Below are positions 35,623-47,479 of a stretch of DNA of 64,000 nucleotides, in pieces (position 1 is the stretch's first letter; every line of letters begins with the position of its first letter). Made by a program: the position numbers and the translations under genes. This stretch comes from Platycnemis pennipes. Its lineage: Eukaryota; Arthropoda; Insecta; Odonata; Platycnemididae. The notes below the pieces were generated by a model. The model was not told where the DNA came from. It did not search any database and saw only the letters and a list, made by a program, of their open reading frames with translations. The stretch covers positions 74,474,064 to 74,538,063 of the forward strand of contig OW121846.1 of assembly GCA_933228895.1 (NCBI GenBank). The letters run 5' to 3'.

Positions 35623-38255
35623 ATGAAAGGTGTGTAGCAGGGGCTGACTTCACGTTATCATGCGTTACAAATCATCTTTAAACCAGACATTCTGCATCCT
35701 TCAAAGATAAATGTAAATTCATTCCTTATAATTTCATGGAATTTCACGCTTGGAACGCGTTGATTACTGGTTCCGATGGTAGCAGTAATAACAGCATATC
35801 ATCACAGTGGCCACACCCACCAATCGCGGAAACTATCTCGGGGACACGCAATGGATTAGGAATTCGTAGCTGGCGTTCCGTTCCTCGGTGAATACGTCCT
35901 TATTCATTCCACACTCCCCTCCCCGCTCCCTCGAAGCCCAACCCTTTCGCCTCGTTCTTCCATACCTCTGAATCACTTTTGCCTCTTCTCCACTCCCGGC
36001 AACTCCTATTAGCCAACTATCCACAACCAAGACCGCTTACCCCTTCCCCCATCTGCCTCACTACCTTGAAACATTCTTCCGCACAGCTGACGAGGACATT
36101 GACGCCCCCAAACAAATAACAAACGATGTCCATGATGAGTGACAGTTTCAGGGTACTTCAGTTTTGGTCCTGGGCAAGAAGCTATCGGGACGGTTCATTT
36201 CCATGATTTTCTTAGTGTTCACGAAAGGTTCCGAGACCAAAACGTAACCAAGTTCAAGGCACGAGATAAGGTTCCCGTTAGCAAATCTAGCTGCAGCTGC
36301 GGGGTACCTCGTTAAGGGACGTGCGAAAGTTTTTTTTTCTTCAGAGACATCCTTCACAAGTTTCCCACAGTGAAGAAGTGAGATGTGACTACTTTCCCGC
36401 GAAGGAGTCTATATGCGCCATCTGTGTACGCAAAAAATAGGAAAGCATGGTTGGGACCAACCCATGCCGTTTCTTCACTTCCGACTCATCTTCTCCCACT
36501 ATATCGCAGAAGACGTTAATACTTAAGGAATGTATCGAGCTGTTCTCTCTCCTTGGTGAACCCTTTTCTCATGTGCGTACACTTCTTAATAAGTGTTAAC
36601 GCCTTATTCATGACACTACCCCAACGTAAGAGATTTATAATCGACCAGAAACTGACAATCTAAAATGTAAAGAAATTCAGGTTTTTCCAACTGGCACTTA
36701 GCATAACCTAACCATTGTTTTGAAACAAATCATCCCCGTTACACAGCATAAAAATAATAAAATATTAATAGTTTTTTTCCTAGAAAATCCAGCAAGCTCC
36801 TCATTGCACTGAGTAACGGAGCAATTTTAGATGACTATGCTCCTTGATGCCGAAGTAGGTGGGAGGAAGCAATTTCGAAGAGAAACACTCGACTTAGTCT
36901 TGAACAAGGCAATTATTTTCATGCGGTCTAGCACTAAAACTAAAATCACGACTTTGAGGAGGGTCATCAAATTATCTTTGATGAGTGTAGCCCTCACTCT
37001 CGCAATGAAGGTAAAAACGACTCAAGAGCGAGTATTTTTGTTCCAAATTTTGAAGCAATTGAACGTAAGTGGGTGAAAGCAATTCGTATTAATACTCCTG
37101 GGCTATTAGCAACTGTAAAACTTTATTACGGACGAAGCCACCATACCCGTCACATCACCGGCGAAGGCTAATTAAATGAGGAAACGTAGATGAAGTTATA
37201 GGCAAGAGGAGGGAGAGAAGAAATGAGAACTTTCAAAGGGCCTCTTCAGTAAACTATACAACAGGACACGCTCTCTTCCAAAATTTAAGGATAAAACTGT
37301 CCTGGAAACTTTTTAATCGCGTGTCAAGTTATTTGCAGGTTATACGTACTTACATAATCTAGTCAAGATGGTGACCATCCTTTGGCTTATAAGGAAAATT
37401 TCAAAGAAATAGTACAAAATGGTATCATTAGTTCCCAATTGTATTAATGGGGCGTAAAGTAGCATTTATGATTAAAAAAGCTAGAAAAACAGTATATTTC
37501 ATTGATTTCAGCAAAATGCTACCTCAACACCGCTTTCTTTTTCTACTACTATTCAACTGCTCATCTATCTTTAACGGCGCAAATGACCAATGAATGAAAT
37601 GTTGGTCGCCTCCCACAAATAACTACTAAGCTAATCTCTCATAGCGAATAGGGAAATTATTGGGAACCCTTCAGGATCGCTTTCATATTCATGTAACTAG
37701 AGCTCAGAGTAACCTTCAACCAATATGATTTTCAAATAATTTATAACTCTCATCTTGGCTTGGCAGCGTGCATGGAATGTTTAAAATCACTAGCATACAC
37801 TGCCACCATCGCTAATTTTATTTGCTTCGTAAAACTTGGAATTAGAACTGCACACAATTTTACTCGCGTTTGAGCTTAAAGCCACCGAGTGTCAAGTAAG
37901 ACTAGAGATTTTGATTTTATGTGACCAAACCTAAGAATGTAATGGAAACTGGCTTAATGTTTGGAAATTTTTTGAATTGTTTATAAAACCTGTTAAACTG
38001 AAAAGTGGAAGTTCTCCTTTTCAGGGATTGTAGTACTCTATGGTGCCGATAAACAGTAAAAAAATAAAATTTTTTAGGATTGGCGTTTTTAAGAAAAACA
38101 ATTTTTTTGAATAAGAAAAATAAAATAAAAAAATTGCAGCAAGAGAATGTGGACACACATTTTCAAATCAAGGATATCATTTTAATCACAAAATTATTAT
38201 CTTTCAAATAAAACAAAAAGGAGCAAAATATCTTGAACCGTTCCTGAGATATGAG
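35623..38255. other. Stretch without recognised content
   Basis: A mixed-composition stretch. The minus-strand frame at 36148-36357 and the plus frame at 36831-37076 match no family I know. Confidence 0.55.
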
Positions 38256-38271
38256 CATTTTAGTATTTTGG

Positions 38272-38497
38272 AAGAAGAGTTCTCGGGTTTTCAACCGGGT
38301 CCAAGTGTTTTTAGGCACCAACGTTTCGAAGGCTAAGTCCGCCATCGTCTTCAGGGTGAAGACGATGTGAAGTCATTCACCCTGAAGACGATGGCTAACT
38401 TAGCCTTCGAAACGTTGCTGCCTAAAAACACTTGGACGCGGTTGGAAACCCGAGAACTCTTCTTCCAATCTATTCGCCGGGAAAAACTGAGATCCTT
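38272..38497. mobile_element. Hairpin insertion with hammerhead-like core and 16-bp target duplication
   Basis: A 226-bp insertion bounded by a perfect direct repeat CATTTTAGTATTTTGG at 38256-38271 and 38498-38513. Inverted arms at about 38272-38360 and 38376-38464, loop 15 nt. In the right arm CTGAAGA (38382-38388) is followed by GGCTA-ACT-TAGCC (38393-38405) and GAAACG (38409-38414), the layout of a hammerhead core with stem II; the left arm carries the same on the other strand. Such inverted hammerhead units are known as Penelope pLTRs, but no RT is attached here, so this is a solo unit that moved or was left by recombination. Confidence 0.75.
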
Positions 38498-38635
38498 CAT
38501 TTTAGTATTTTGGCAAAAACGCATTTGAAAAATAGCGCTCGCGGGCCCATATTCGGTGGACTGTATCTCGGGCCAAAATGTTTTTGGACAAAACTAAAAT
38601 ATACGTATTACTTACTTCGTCCTGAAGTTTGACAT

Positions 38636-40990
38636 ATGTTAAATTCAATAACATCTGAGACTATGAAGGTAAGGCCCCTGCCTGAATCGATATGGACTGG
38701 GCCTAACACATTGTTTAAAAATCACAACCGAAGAAAATACACGTGGAAGATGCCAGGAGACAGAGGAAGATTTCAAATAGACTACATTTTAGTGAAGCAG
38801 AGGTTCAGAAATCAGGTGAAGGACTGCAAAAGCTACCCGGGTGCAGACATCAACAGCGACCATAATTTAGTGATGATGAAATGCCATCTAAAATTCAAGC
38901 GATTGAAGAAAACAGTAAAGAACATTTGGCAAGTAGAAAAACTAAATGAGACTCAACATCAGCTGGAATTTCAGAAAGCAGTAGAAAACAACATAGGAGA
39001 GGACCTGATTGAGAAACCAGTAGAAGAGCGTTGGGAAAACATTAAATATGGACTACAGAAATACGCAAAAGAAATTCTTGGAAGAAAAAAAGTTGTTAAG
39101 AAGAAACCATGGATCACGGAAGAAGTCTTAGTGCTGATTGAAGAAAGAAGAAAGTACAAGAATGCGAAAACTGAAGAAGGGCAGCTTTGCTACAAAAGAA
39201 TAAGGAAAGAATTAAGTCGCAAAGCCAGGAAAGCTAGAGAAATGTGGATGAACAATCTGTGCGAAGACGTGCAAAACAACCTTACCATTGGAAAGGTGGA
39301 AGCTGCCTATAGGATAGTGAGGAACCACTTCAAGGAACGGAGTACAAGATGCAATGCTATAAGGGACAAAAATGGAGAACTTTTGATTGAAAATGAAGAC
39401 AAAGTGAAGAGATGGAAAGAATATCTCGAAGAGTTATACAACGGGAACAATCTCAGCACGAAAGTGATTAAAGAGGAAAGCGAAGTCGAGAAGAATGATA
39501 TGGGAGCGTCAATATCGAGATCGGAATTCGACGCAGCAGTAAGGGACCTTCGGATGAATAAGGCTTCTGGAATTGATGATATACCCGCAGAACTGATAAG
39601 GAATACAGGAGAGAGGACATTGGCCCATCTTTATAAGGTCATCTGCGGCATGTACTCAACAGGAGAAATACCCAGGGACTTCGAGAAAAACATCATTCCT
39701 ATTCCCAAAAAGAAGAGAGCAGAGAAATGCGAAAATTTTAGGACTATAAGCCTGACGACACATGCATCGAAGATATTGACAAGGATCATCTACAGAAAAA
39801 TAGAACGAAAAGCAGAGGAGTTCCTGGATGAAGATCAATTCGGATTCAGGAAAAGTAAGGGTACAAGAGAAGCAATATTGGCCCTTAGGCTGCTTATAGA
39901 GAAGAGAATGGAGAAGAACAAACCGACCTTCATTGCATTTGTGGATTTAGAGAAGGCTTTTTACAATGTGGATTGGGATTCAATGCTTGGAATTCTGAAA
40001 GGAATTGGAGTTTCCTACAATGATCGAAGAATTATCCACAGTTTGTATAAAAACCAAGTAGCTGTGATTAAATCTGGACCCAGCTGTGAAGAAGCAAGAA
40101 TAAGGAAAGGAGTGAGACAAGGCTGTGCACTGTCTCCCGTAATTTTTAATGCTTACATTGAGAGAGCCATCAATGAAGTCAAGGAGAAGTGTTCTGGAGT
40201 GAACATCCACGGAGAAACAATCAGCATGCTACGATTCGCTGATGACATAGCTCTCATAGCAGAGACAAAGAAGGAGCTGAATAAGATGCTAACAACCATG
40301 GAAAGGACAATGGCCAGACATCAGATGAAGATCAATAAGAAGAAAACTAAGATATTGGTGTGCAGCAAAAGAGAAGAGGCCAAAACCAACGTTAAACTAG
40401 GAAAACAGAACCTGGAAGAGGTGAAAGAGTTCTGTTACCTGGGAAGCAGAGTAACCAACGATGGACGAAGCACGAAAGAAATAGTGAGTAGAATAGCCCA
40501 GGCAAAGAGGGCATTCTATCAAAAGAAGAATCTACTAACAGCTGGAAATACAAGCTTGGAAGTAAGGAAGCAATTCATCAAAACGTATATCTGGAGCATG
40601 TTCCTTTACGGCAGTGAGTCGTGGACGATGACAGCAACGGAGAAGAAAAGAGTGGAAGCATTCGAAATATGGTGCTATCGAAGAATGATGAAGATAAAAT
40701 GGATCGACCGAGTGACAAATGAAGAAGTCCTTAGAAGAGGGGGAGAAAAGAGAAGTCTGCTGAAAACTATAAAAAGAAGACGGGACAACCTAATCGGCCA
40801 TATCTTAAGACAAGATGGCCTGATGAAGACGATCGTCGAGGGAAAAGTGAACGGGAAAAATGGAAGAGGCAGGCCTCGTATGAGTTACATGGAGCAGGTC
40901 GTAAAGGACGTGAAAGACAGGAACTACGTTGGTATGAAGAGGCTGGCCGATAGAAGAATCGAGTGGAGGTCTGCGTCAAACCAATCCTAG
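38636..40990 (+). CDS. RTE-like reverse transcriptase ORF, 784 codons, 5'-truncated element
   Basis: Largest open frame in the window. The first 20 or so codons are probably flanking sequence. From about residue 26 it reads as the end of an APE-type endonuclease (RRKYTWKMPGDRG, FQIDYILVKQRF, GADINSDHNLV). RT follows: MNKASGIDDIPAELI, IPIPKKKRAEKCENFRTISL, QFGFRKSKGTREAI, FVDLEKAFYNVDWDSM (motif A), RKGVRQGCALSPVIFNAYIE, MLRFADDIALIAE (FADD, catalytic Asp pair intact) and EFCYLGSRVTNDG. The C-terminal region has SESWTMTATEKKRVEAFEIW and NGKNGRGRPRM. The N-terminal half of the endonuclease is missing, so it cannot move by itself, but the lack of stops points to a recent insertion. AFY replaces the usual AFD of motif A. 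Confidence 0.9.
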   Translation: MLNSITSETMKVRPLPESIWTGPNTLFKNHNRRKYTWKMPGDRGRFQIDYILVKQRFRNQVKDCKSYPGADINSDHNLVMMKCHLKFKRLKKTVKNIWQVEKLNETQHQLEFQKAVENNIGEDLIEKPVEERWENIKYGLQKYAKEILGRKKVVKKKPWITEEVLVLIEERRKYKNAKTEEGQLCYKRIRKELSRKARKAREMWMNNLCEDVQNNLTIGKVEAAYRIVRNHFKERSTRCNAIRDKNGELLIENEDKVKRWKEYLEELYNGNNLSTKVIKEESEVEKNDMGASISRSEFDAAVRDLRMNKASGIDDIPAELIRNTGERTLAHLYKVICGMYSTGEIPRDFEKNIIPIPKKKRAEKCENFRTISLTTHASKILTRIIYRKIERKAEEFLDEDQFGFRKSKGTREAILALRLLIEKRMEKNKPTFIAFVDLEKAFYNVDWDSMLGILKGIGVSYNDRRIIHSLYKNQVAVIKSGPSCEEARIRKGVRQGCALSPVIFNAYIERAINEVKEKCSGVNIHGETISMLRFADDIALIAETKKELNKMLTTMERTMARHQMKINKKKTKILVCSKREEAKTNVKLGKQNLEEVKEFCYLGSRVTNDGRSTKEIVSRIAQAKRAFYQKKNLLTAGNTSLEVRKQFIKTYIWSMFLYGSESWTMTATEKKRVEAFEIWCYRRMMKIKWIDRVTNEEVLRRGGEKRSLLKTIKRRRDNLIGHILRQDGLMKTIVEGKVNGKNGRGRPRMSYMEQVVKDVKDRNYVGMKRLADRRIEWRSASNQS

Positions 40991-41020
40991 GATTGTTGAC
41001 CCTTGATGATGACACAATTT
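38706..41020 (+). mobile_element. RTE-like non-LTR retrotransposon, 5'-truncated
   Basis: Homology starts near NTLFKNHNRRKYTW (about 38706) and ends just after the stop codon at GATTGTTGACCCTTGATGATGAC, the usual short 3' tail with GATGATGA. A second 3' end of the same family lies at 59186-59431. No clear target duplication seen. Confidence 0.85.
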
Positions 41021-43389
41021 TAAGAGGAAAACTTTTGAAAACATCTGTAATAGGCGTTTAAAAACTTCTAAGATGCATACAGAACGATGAAGAAATTCCC
41101 TTAATTTATTAAGGGCACCAACAAGGAAATTTAATTGAAATATACCTTGTGCGTTGATTTTCAATAGAATAATCCTGCAGCAACCCGAGCATTTTCAGGG
41201 AAATGCTTTATAATAGGCATATCGTTTAATGCCATCAGGTTTTCAATTCTCAAAGCGCATTAGGATAAGGTTTTTCAACGCCATATTTTAGGTTTCGTTC
41301 ACGAGGTATGCATTACCTCGCGGGAAATTATCTCGTTTGAGTTATCACTGAGAGTGTATAATGAATTTAAAAAAACGCATCTATCCTGAATAGATTGTCA
41401 CTGATTCATATCGTACAATGTCACGTTGCAAAAGGACGCTGGAGATTGCGATCCAGATAATTTTTATTGCACCATGCAAGACGCGATTTGAAAACTACTG
41501 CTAACGACTCACGAGAGGAAATCTTTGGATTCGATTACTGTTCCAAATGCCACAATGAAATGTAGTAATAATTTAAAATTATAAAAATTGTAATATTTAA
41601 GGAAGGAAGAACTGTTAATTCTACTGAAATTTTATCGAACAATACCCCCGAACATTTTGAACCGAGGTATCAGAAAGGTTAAACACCCGAAATATCACAC
41701 CACGAGTCCGTGGTGCCCATAGGCCAAACCCAGGTTTGTAAATAACAATAACCAGCCAGAAGGTAAACTCTGCCCAGCATACTATCACGTACCCCAGAAT
41801 GTATTGCGTTAAATTCATCATTAACACGAAATATTAGCCAGGGCAGATATTAATGACCTACCTCAATGTAATTTTTCAGCTTCGTGGCTCAAATTAAGTC
41901 AAACAAGTATACTCTGTAACATCTTATATAAAATCAGAAAATTGGATTAAAATAACTTAAAGCTGCGAAAATAAATGTTTACTCCGTTTCTTCTCCTTAG
42001 GTTTTGAACGATAGCTTCAAATTACGATTCAACACATCGAGTACCAATGATTTGTAGGAAGCTGTTAGTAGAATGACAATTAATATTCATAATTATATAA
42101 TTATTCGTTTGCCAGAACGGGGACGGGGAAGGAATACATAGACGAAAATAAGGAACATTACAGTTAGTCTATTCATCAGGGAGTTTACAAACAAGATAAA
42201 CTGTCCTTCCTCATTCATTTTTTCTTACGAGCCAGTTCCAAAGGATGTGCAAACCCTTATTTAAATCGCAGCACGGACATCAGCACCACTCACGCAAGTG
42301 CATTCGTAGCTCGGCTGCCAAAATGAAGCAACTTCGGAATTCACTTGACCACAGTAGGTGGTGGCAGGGCAGTGATAACCTTATCCGACTTCGCGCAAGC
42401 AAATTAGATTTCCCTGGGAGGTACCGAATTTCCCGAGAGGCGGGGCCAAAGTCATCACTCTGTATCCAGCACGCAAAATCACTTTCGCCGGGCTAGAAAC
42501 CTGGCCATGAGTCATCCCCCCCCCCCCCGCACCCACTTTCTCGCCCCCTTCTCGTGCTCTTGACCCCCTTCGTCACCTTGAACGATCGCGGCACGAACGA
42601 TTCCCGCGCCCTCCATACATGGGGACTAAATTTGCATCCATGGCTGTATGCAAATCCATAGTCCTCCACTATGGACGGTGATGTCACGACGGGAACAGTT
42701 TTCAGGTGCATTTTGGAAACCCCTTATGAATCGAAGCGACGCGATGAACGCCATGCATTTACATTTTCCCAAAAGCGTTCACACAAGGAATTAAATACGT
42801 TTCAAACAGTATTTCAAGTCATTATCTAACAAGGATCCTTCCCTTGATAGTCATCATCACGGACATGATCATCACGTGCGACGCATGGTGTAGTTTCACG
42901 CTGCTAAATTCAACTGATATTTGCCATCTTCAAGTGGAGCTTCACAATAACCTGGTAGATACAGATTGGCATGCACTCGACAGGATAACCTTTGAGTCTG
43001 CACAATCTAATCTGATAAGAGACAATCTGATTGGCATTAATTTTTAGGAAATGGATCGACTGAAAGATATCAACAATCCAAATGGCCAAGATAAGGACTG
43101 TCAGAGAACGGGCATCAATCACCAAAGATGAATCAATAATTAGAATATCAAGAGCCACAGAGAGGCATATTATCTGAGATTAGGACTGAAACCGGGTAAA
43201 TTTAACCACCGTTGAACGGGCTGGCAATGACAGAGCTGCACAAGTTTTTCTAAGGCTCTGCAAGGTAACCCTAACACACAAATGCGGCCGTAGGTTGAAA
43301 GACAATAAAGACATCGTTCAACAGCCCTCCATCCTCACAGATTTTTCCGCGTACCATAAGAGAGCACAATAGGCAGCGTAGCAAAGGTA

Positions 43390-43435
43390 TAGCTAGGTGA
43401 AATATTGTTAGATAGCTAGGTGAAATATTGTTAGA
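43390..43435 (+). repeat. 23-bp tandem duplication
   Basis: TAGCTAGGTGAAATATTGTT plus AGA, two identical copies head to tail. Confidence 0.9.
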
Positions 43436-43464
43436 ATCGCTTTCTTATTATGTAGATACTAACC

Positions 43465-43600
43465 ATCTAGCTGCATGTGACCCTATCATCTAGCATGTCT
43501 CCATTAAATATTCTAGTTGCATGTCAATAGTGCATGTTTAGTGATCTTCCTCCCCCTGCCACACACCCTCGTGGTGGCTCGCATGATGTAGATGTAGATG
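43465..43600 (+). mobile_element. CR1/Jockey-type element, 3' end fragment
   Basis: TAGTTGCATGTCAATAGTGC, CCCCCTGCCACACACCC, TGGTGGCTCGC, GATGTAGATGTAGATGAG at the end. Confidence 0.85.
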
Positions 43601-43982
43601 AGAGCGTAAGGGAATTCCTCTAGCGGGCGTGCTTTGCCCAATTTCCATAACATCCAAATATTAAGAGATGAGAGGGAGAAAGATTGATTGAAGAACACTG
43701 GCACAGTCGACATCGTCGGCTCACGAGCAATTGGGACCACTGAGATCGAAGATGAGCCGCTGGCAGGCACTGTATTTCAGAGGAAGCGAAAGTAACACCT
43801 TCCACCATGAACCCTGATGATGGTTCGTGAGGAGGACGAGGATGGACCAGGCGTTCGAGAAATTGAGAGCGGTCTTAAAAATAGACAACATAAACAGTAT
43901 AAGACTCGGGTTCTACCTGCTCCAACCGCAAGTCTATATCGGATCGTATAATCTAATTTCTTACTCCTAACTGAAATAAAAT

Positions 43983-44056
43983 ATCTACGGCCGCGGCAGG
44001 ATTCGAGTCCGCGACCTATGGGTTGCTAGGCAGGCAAGTAACCGACCTAGCAACCG
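43983..44056 (-). repeat. tRNA-like SINE head
   Basis: Minus strand: GGTTGCTAGGTCGGTTACTT then CGCGGACTCGAATCCTGCC, an A/B box pair about 35 bp apart with a good B box (GGACTCGAATCC). The acceptor arm does not pair, so a tRNA-derived repeat is more likely than a gene. Confidence 0.5.
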
Positions 44057-44389
44057 CAGCTAGAAAAAGACGTCTCAGATGAGTCTGGTAACTTAAGTGC
44101 AACCAAACTGTTTAGTTATGTTTTTATACGGTAGTCCTAGCATTGAAATAGCAAGACTAGAATCCCACGCAACATAATTTCTGAGGCACGCTGAAGTGGC
44201 GAGTAGGGGAGACGATTATCGGAGAGAGAAACCGCAGATCAATAAAGACGCGATATCGCTCCTAGGTTTCGCACAAATGAGAGGGTACGCAACGAAGCGA
44301 AAAGGATCGTAATCGCTTTATTGACAATACGTGTCTTGCGTCCCATATCCGTTCCGAAACGTCTTGCTCTCATCCTGCAATTTACTTGC

Positions 44390-45420
44390 GCTTAAATTAA
44401 ATATCCTCTTGAGAAATTTTTCCTCCTTTAAGTCAACTTATGGTATAAAAAACTCCATTGAACTGGCTTCCAAACTCAAAGATATGTCTCTACCCCCTTA
44501 TGGAAAGTTACTTAGTTTCCTTCGATGTGCGCAATCTCTTTACATCCATCCCCTCACTCGAGGCGATTGACTCAGCAAAATCCTGGCTAAGAAAAGCGGA
44601 TTGCAGTGATGACATTGTGAAAGACTTTGGACAACTTTTAACCTTGTGCACCGACCAAAATTACTTCCTGTTCGATGGCAATTTTTATAAACAACGACAT
44701 GGACTGTCTATGGGATCCCCACTTTCCCCAGTTTTAGCGGAAATATTTATGGATTCTCTAGAACAGAGGTTATTTGGCGCAAACCACTCTCTCTTAAGCA
44801 ACGTTTATTATTACTATAGATACGTAGATGACATAATTTGTTTGTGGACTGGTACTTTGAGGCAACTGGACCAATTTTTATCAATTTTAAACTCCCTGCA
44901 CAAATCTATTACTTTCACTATGCAACTAGGTAATGGTTACCTCAATTATTTAGATTTGTCCATTTCCAATAAAGACAGTAAACATCAGTTTGCCATTTAT
45001 CGCAAAGATACCTTTACAGATGCTATAATTCCCAATAGTTCAACCCATCACTATGCACATAAACTGGCTGCCATAAACTCTATGTTACACCGGCTAGTGA
45101 GCATCCCACTTCAAGATAGCTCATTTAAAGATGAACTGCACACCATAAAAATGATAGCTCATCAGAATGGCTACGGTGAACATACAGTGGAAAAATTATT
45201 AAATAAAATTCAAAAGTCAAAAGCTACAAAGTTACTGTGCAATTTGGACCAATCTCCCCACGATAAATCAAAGAAATGGTTTAAACTGCCCTTCCTAGGC
45301 AATATTAGCCAAGTAATAGCTAGACATTTACCCAAAAACATTTTTAAGGTCTGTTTTTATAATCCGACTACACTAAGCAAGGTTTTACACTTGACTTTTC
45401 AGAGAAATATGAAATTGTAG
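44390..45420 (+). pseudogene. Penelope-like reverse transcriptase
   Basis: An upstream frame to about 44510 (FSSFKSTYGIKNSIELASK..PPYGKL) shifts by one frame into the 44458-45420 frame (VSFDVRNLFTSIPSLEAIDS). The latter continues DGNFYKQRHGLSMGSPLSP, VLAEIFMDSLEQRLF and YYRYVDDIICLW (YVDD catalytic box), then GNGYLNYLDLSI and THHYAHKLAAINSMLHRL of the thumb. These are Penelope-like RT hallmarks. The single frameshift and the absence of a recognisable GIY-YIG domain after the stop at 45420 make it inactive, though it is far better preserved than the 25 kb copy and of a different subfamily. Confidence 0.88.
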
Positions 45421-45720
45421 AACGACGGTGCTCACGCGATATTTTACTTTTAAATGATTTGACGGATTTTAAATGTTCCCCGTTGACCACTTGCTCTGGT
45501 ATACCCCATTATTCACCACAATGTGAACATTTGACCTTACCTCCAATATATTCTTCTTACCCCTGTGATGTAGCCCCATGCCTCACTCCCTTTCCATGTT
45601 AACCTCCAACCAGTTTATACCTAAGCGTTCCCTCAAATTTCCTTCCCCTTCCTAAAGAGATATACTCCCCCCCCCACCAGTGCACTATTTAAGGCCTTCC
45701 CTTGCTCAAAAATTTTAGTC

Positions 45721-45790
45721 CCTGATGATGACACGTGAGTGTTGAAACCGTTGGTTATTAAAAAACGTGTGGAAAATTACAAAGTTCATT
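45721..45790 (+). repeat. Hammerhead-like 3' motif of the Penelope-like element
   Basis: CTGATGA (45722-45728), then ACAC-GTGA-GTGT (45731-45742) and GAAACC (45744-45749). It shares TGACAC..GTGTTGAAACC with the 27 kb hairpin and the downstream GTGGAAAATT with the 59 kb hairpin. Its position 300 bp after the RT ties the motif family to Penelope-like elements. Single arm, not inverted. Self-cleavage is not shown. Confidence 0.55.
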
Positions 45791-46539
45791 CTTATTTTCA
45801 ATCATGGAAAAATTCCACAATGTGACGGCCGAAGTTGTTTCATCGCTTCAAAAGGAAATCATGAACTAGCTGCAAGTAGTGAGAAAACACTATTTCAAGT
45901 AGCATATCAAAATTATGCACTTAAAAAGCTGAAAATACCTAACTGCTTCTACTGCACATCCATCTCTTTCCAGTGATTTTGGTTAGTGTCCTAATAGGTT
46001 CCTTCCAATGCCATGAGTTTTGAAAAATGCAACGAGTTAAGGGTGCTGTTACGTCATTTGGGCAACATTCAATACCCAACAAAAAGTTCAAGATCGAGGG
46101 GAGATTAGGAATCTAATCAGAATTTGCGTCTATACTGAAGTACAGGTATTTGACTGAATCAATCAAAATCTATTTTATAACTTACTATTTTAATACTTAC
46201 GAGTGTTCCACCGGTTCAGGTACGTCTATATGGATATACAATTCTTTGGTGATTAATAATGATTTGGGAATTCAATTAAGGTGATGAATACCAGAGTAGA
46301 TGAAATATATACTGTAGGGCATGAAAGGAACCTGTTGAGTGTAGGACAAACGAGATCGAGAAAAACATGGAGACGCATCAAGATGTAATGCGGTGAGGGC
46401 TGAGGCTGGAAGGAGAAGGTTGCAACCAGAGAAGAGAAAGAAAAATATTAGGGTTCCCACGGCATAAATGGAGGTATAAGAGATGGAGTACCTTAGACAA
46501 GAGAAGAAACAGAGAAACACCTACATGGGTGAACTCTCA

Positions 46540-46705
46540 TTTAAAGAGAAGGCAGACAATAACTTAATGAGTGAAAAATATGTCAGTAATGAAATGAATT
46601 CCCTCGTATTATTTTCCCTAGTTGTTTTGTCTAATCAATCCATTATATTATGGGTAGAACCCCGTAGAAAGACCACATTTCAAATGCTCATCCAGTATGG
46701 GTCAC
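46540..46705 (+). repeat. Dispersed direct repeat, copy 1
   Basis: Shares TATTATTTTCCCT, GTTGTTTTGTCTAATC, TATTATGGGTAGAAC and CCGTAGAAAG, in order, with 47185-47340. Unknown family. Confidence 0.75.
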
Positions 46706-47184
46706 GTAAAGTTTAGTAAGAGGGAAAGGCTGAAGGTGATTCGACGATATGCCGGGACCGATTTTACGCCAAGACTTGACCTGACAAATGGTTAAACTAT
46801 TCGACCTTGTGACGCTTACAAATTAAGCGAAATTAATTACAAATAATTATTCTCTAAAACGATATCTCGCCTGTGTCGACAGGATAAGGCTTGGGTTATA
46901 TGGTGCGATACAGCCTTCACAATTTGAGCTCCTTAATGGAGGTTTTTGAATTCCCGTTTTCCTGGTACCGACCAGATAGGAATGAAAATTACATACTTGA
47001 TTGCCTGATAGGAACAAAGCCAATCACAACCATGATACAAGAAAATTCCTTTATTTTACCGAGGCCAACTCAACTTAAGTACTCCTCTTGCACAATAGGC
47101 ACTGAAAAAAATCACGTGCGAAAATTATCGGAAAATGAGAACGGCTTGAGAAGGCACACCACTACTTGGTCAAAGAACGCTCTA

Positions 47185-47340
47185 TATGGGGAAGGGAGAC
47201 AATAAATTTATAAGTGGTAAATATGTCAACTAATGAAAAAAATGACATATTATTTTCCCTCGTTGTTTTGTCTAATCGTATTATGGGTAGAACTCCGTAG
47301 AAAGGCCGAATCTCAAATTCCTCATCCAACCTCTTCATCT
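47185..47340 (+). repeat. Dispersed direct repeat, copy 2
   Basis: Partner of 46540-46705, same orientation, about 640 bp away, with small deletions. Confidence 0.75.
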
Positions 47341-47479
47341 TTCCCGAGATTTCGCGAATATGATCCATATCACGCCCCAAGCAATATCCAGCTATATACT
47401 AGCCTTTTCAATACCCTTTGCTCGAGATACCAGTGAGAAATTATTTACTGCTGGTGAAATACCTGAGTAGCTGCAGCAT

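Noticed and set aside
36148..36357. 69-codon minus frame as the missing plastin 5' exon
   Set aside because: Does not resemble the helix before EF-hand loop 1 and has no donor in the needed phase.
45670..45690. C-run near 45.67 kb and 42.52 kb as regulatory sites
   Set aside because: Simple homopolymer runs, common in this genome's repeats; no function indicated.
46196..46290. Minus-strand CTC|GTAAGTATT donor with a short open frame
   Set aside because: Peptide unlike any family and no acceptor; likely chance.
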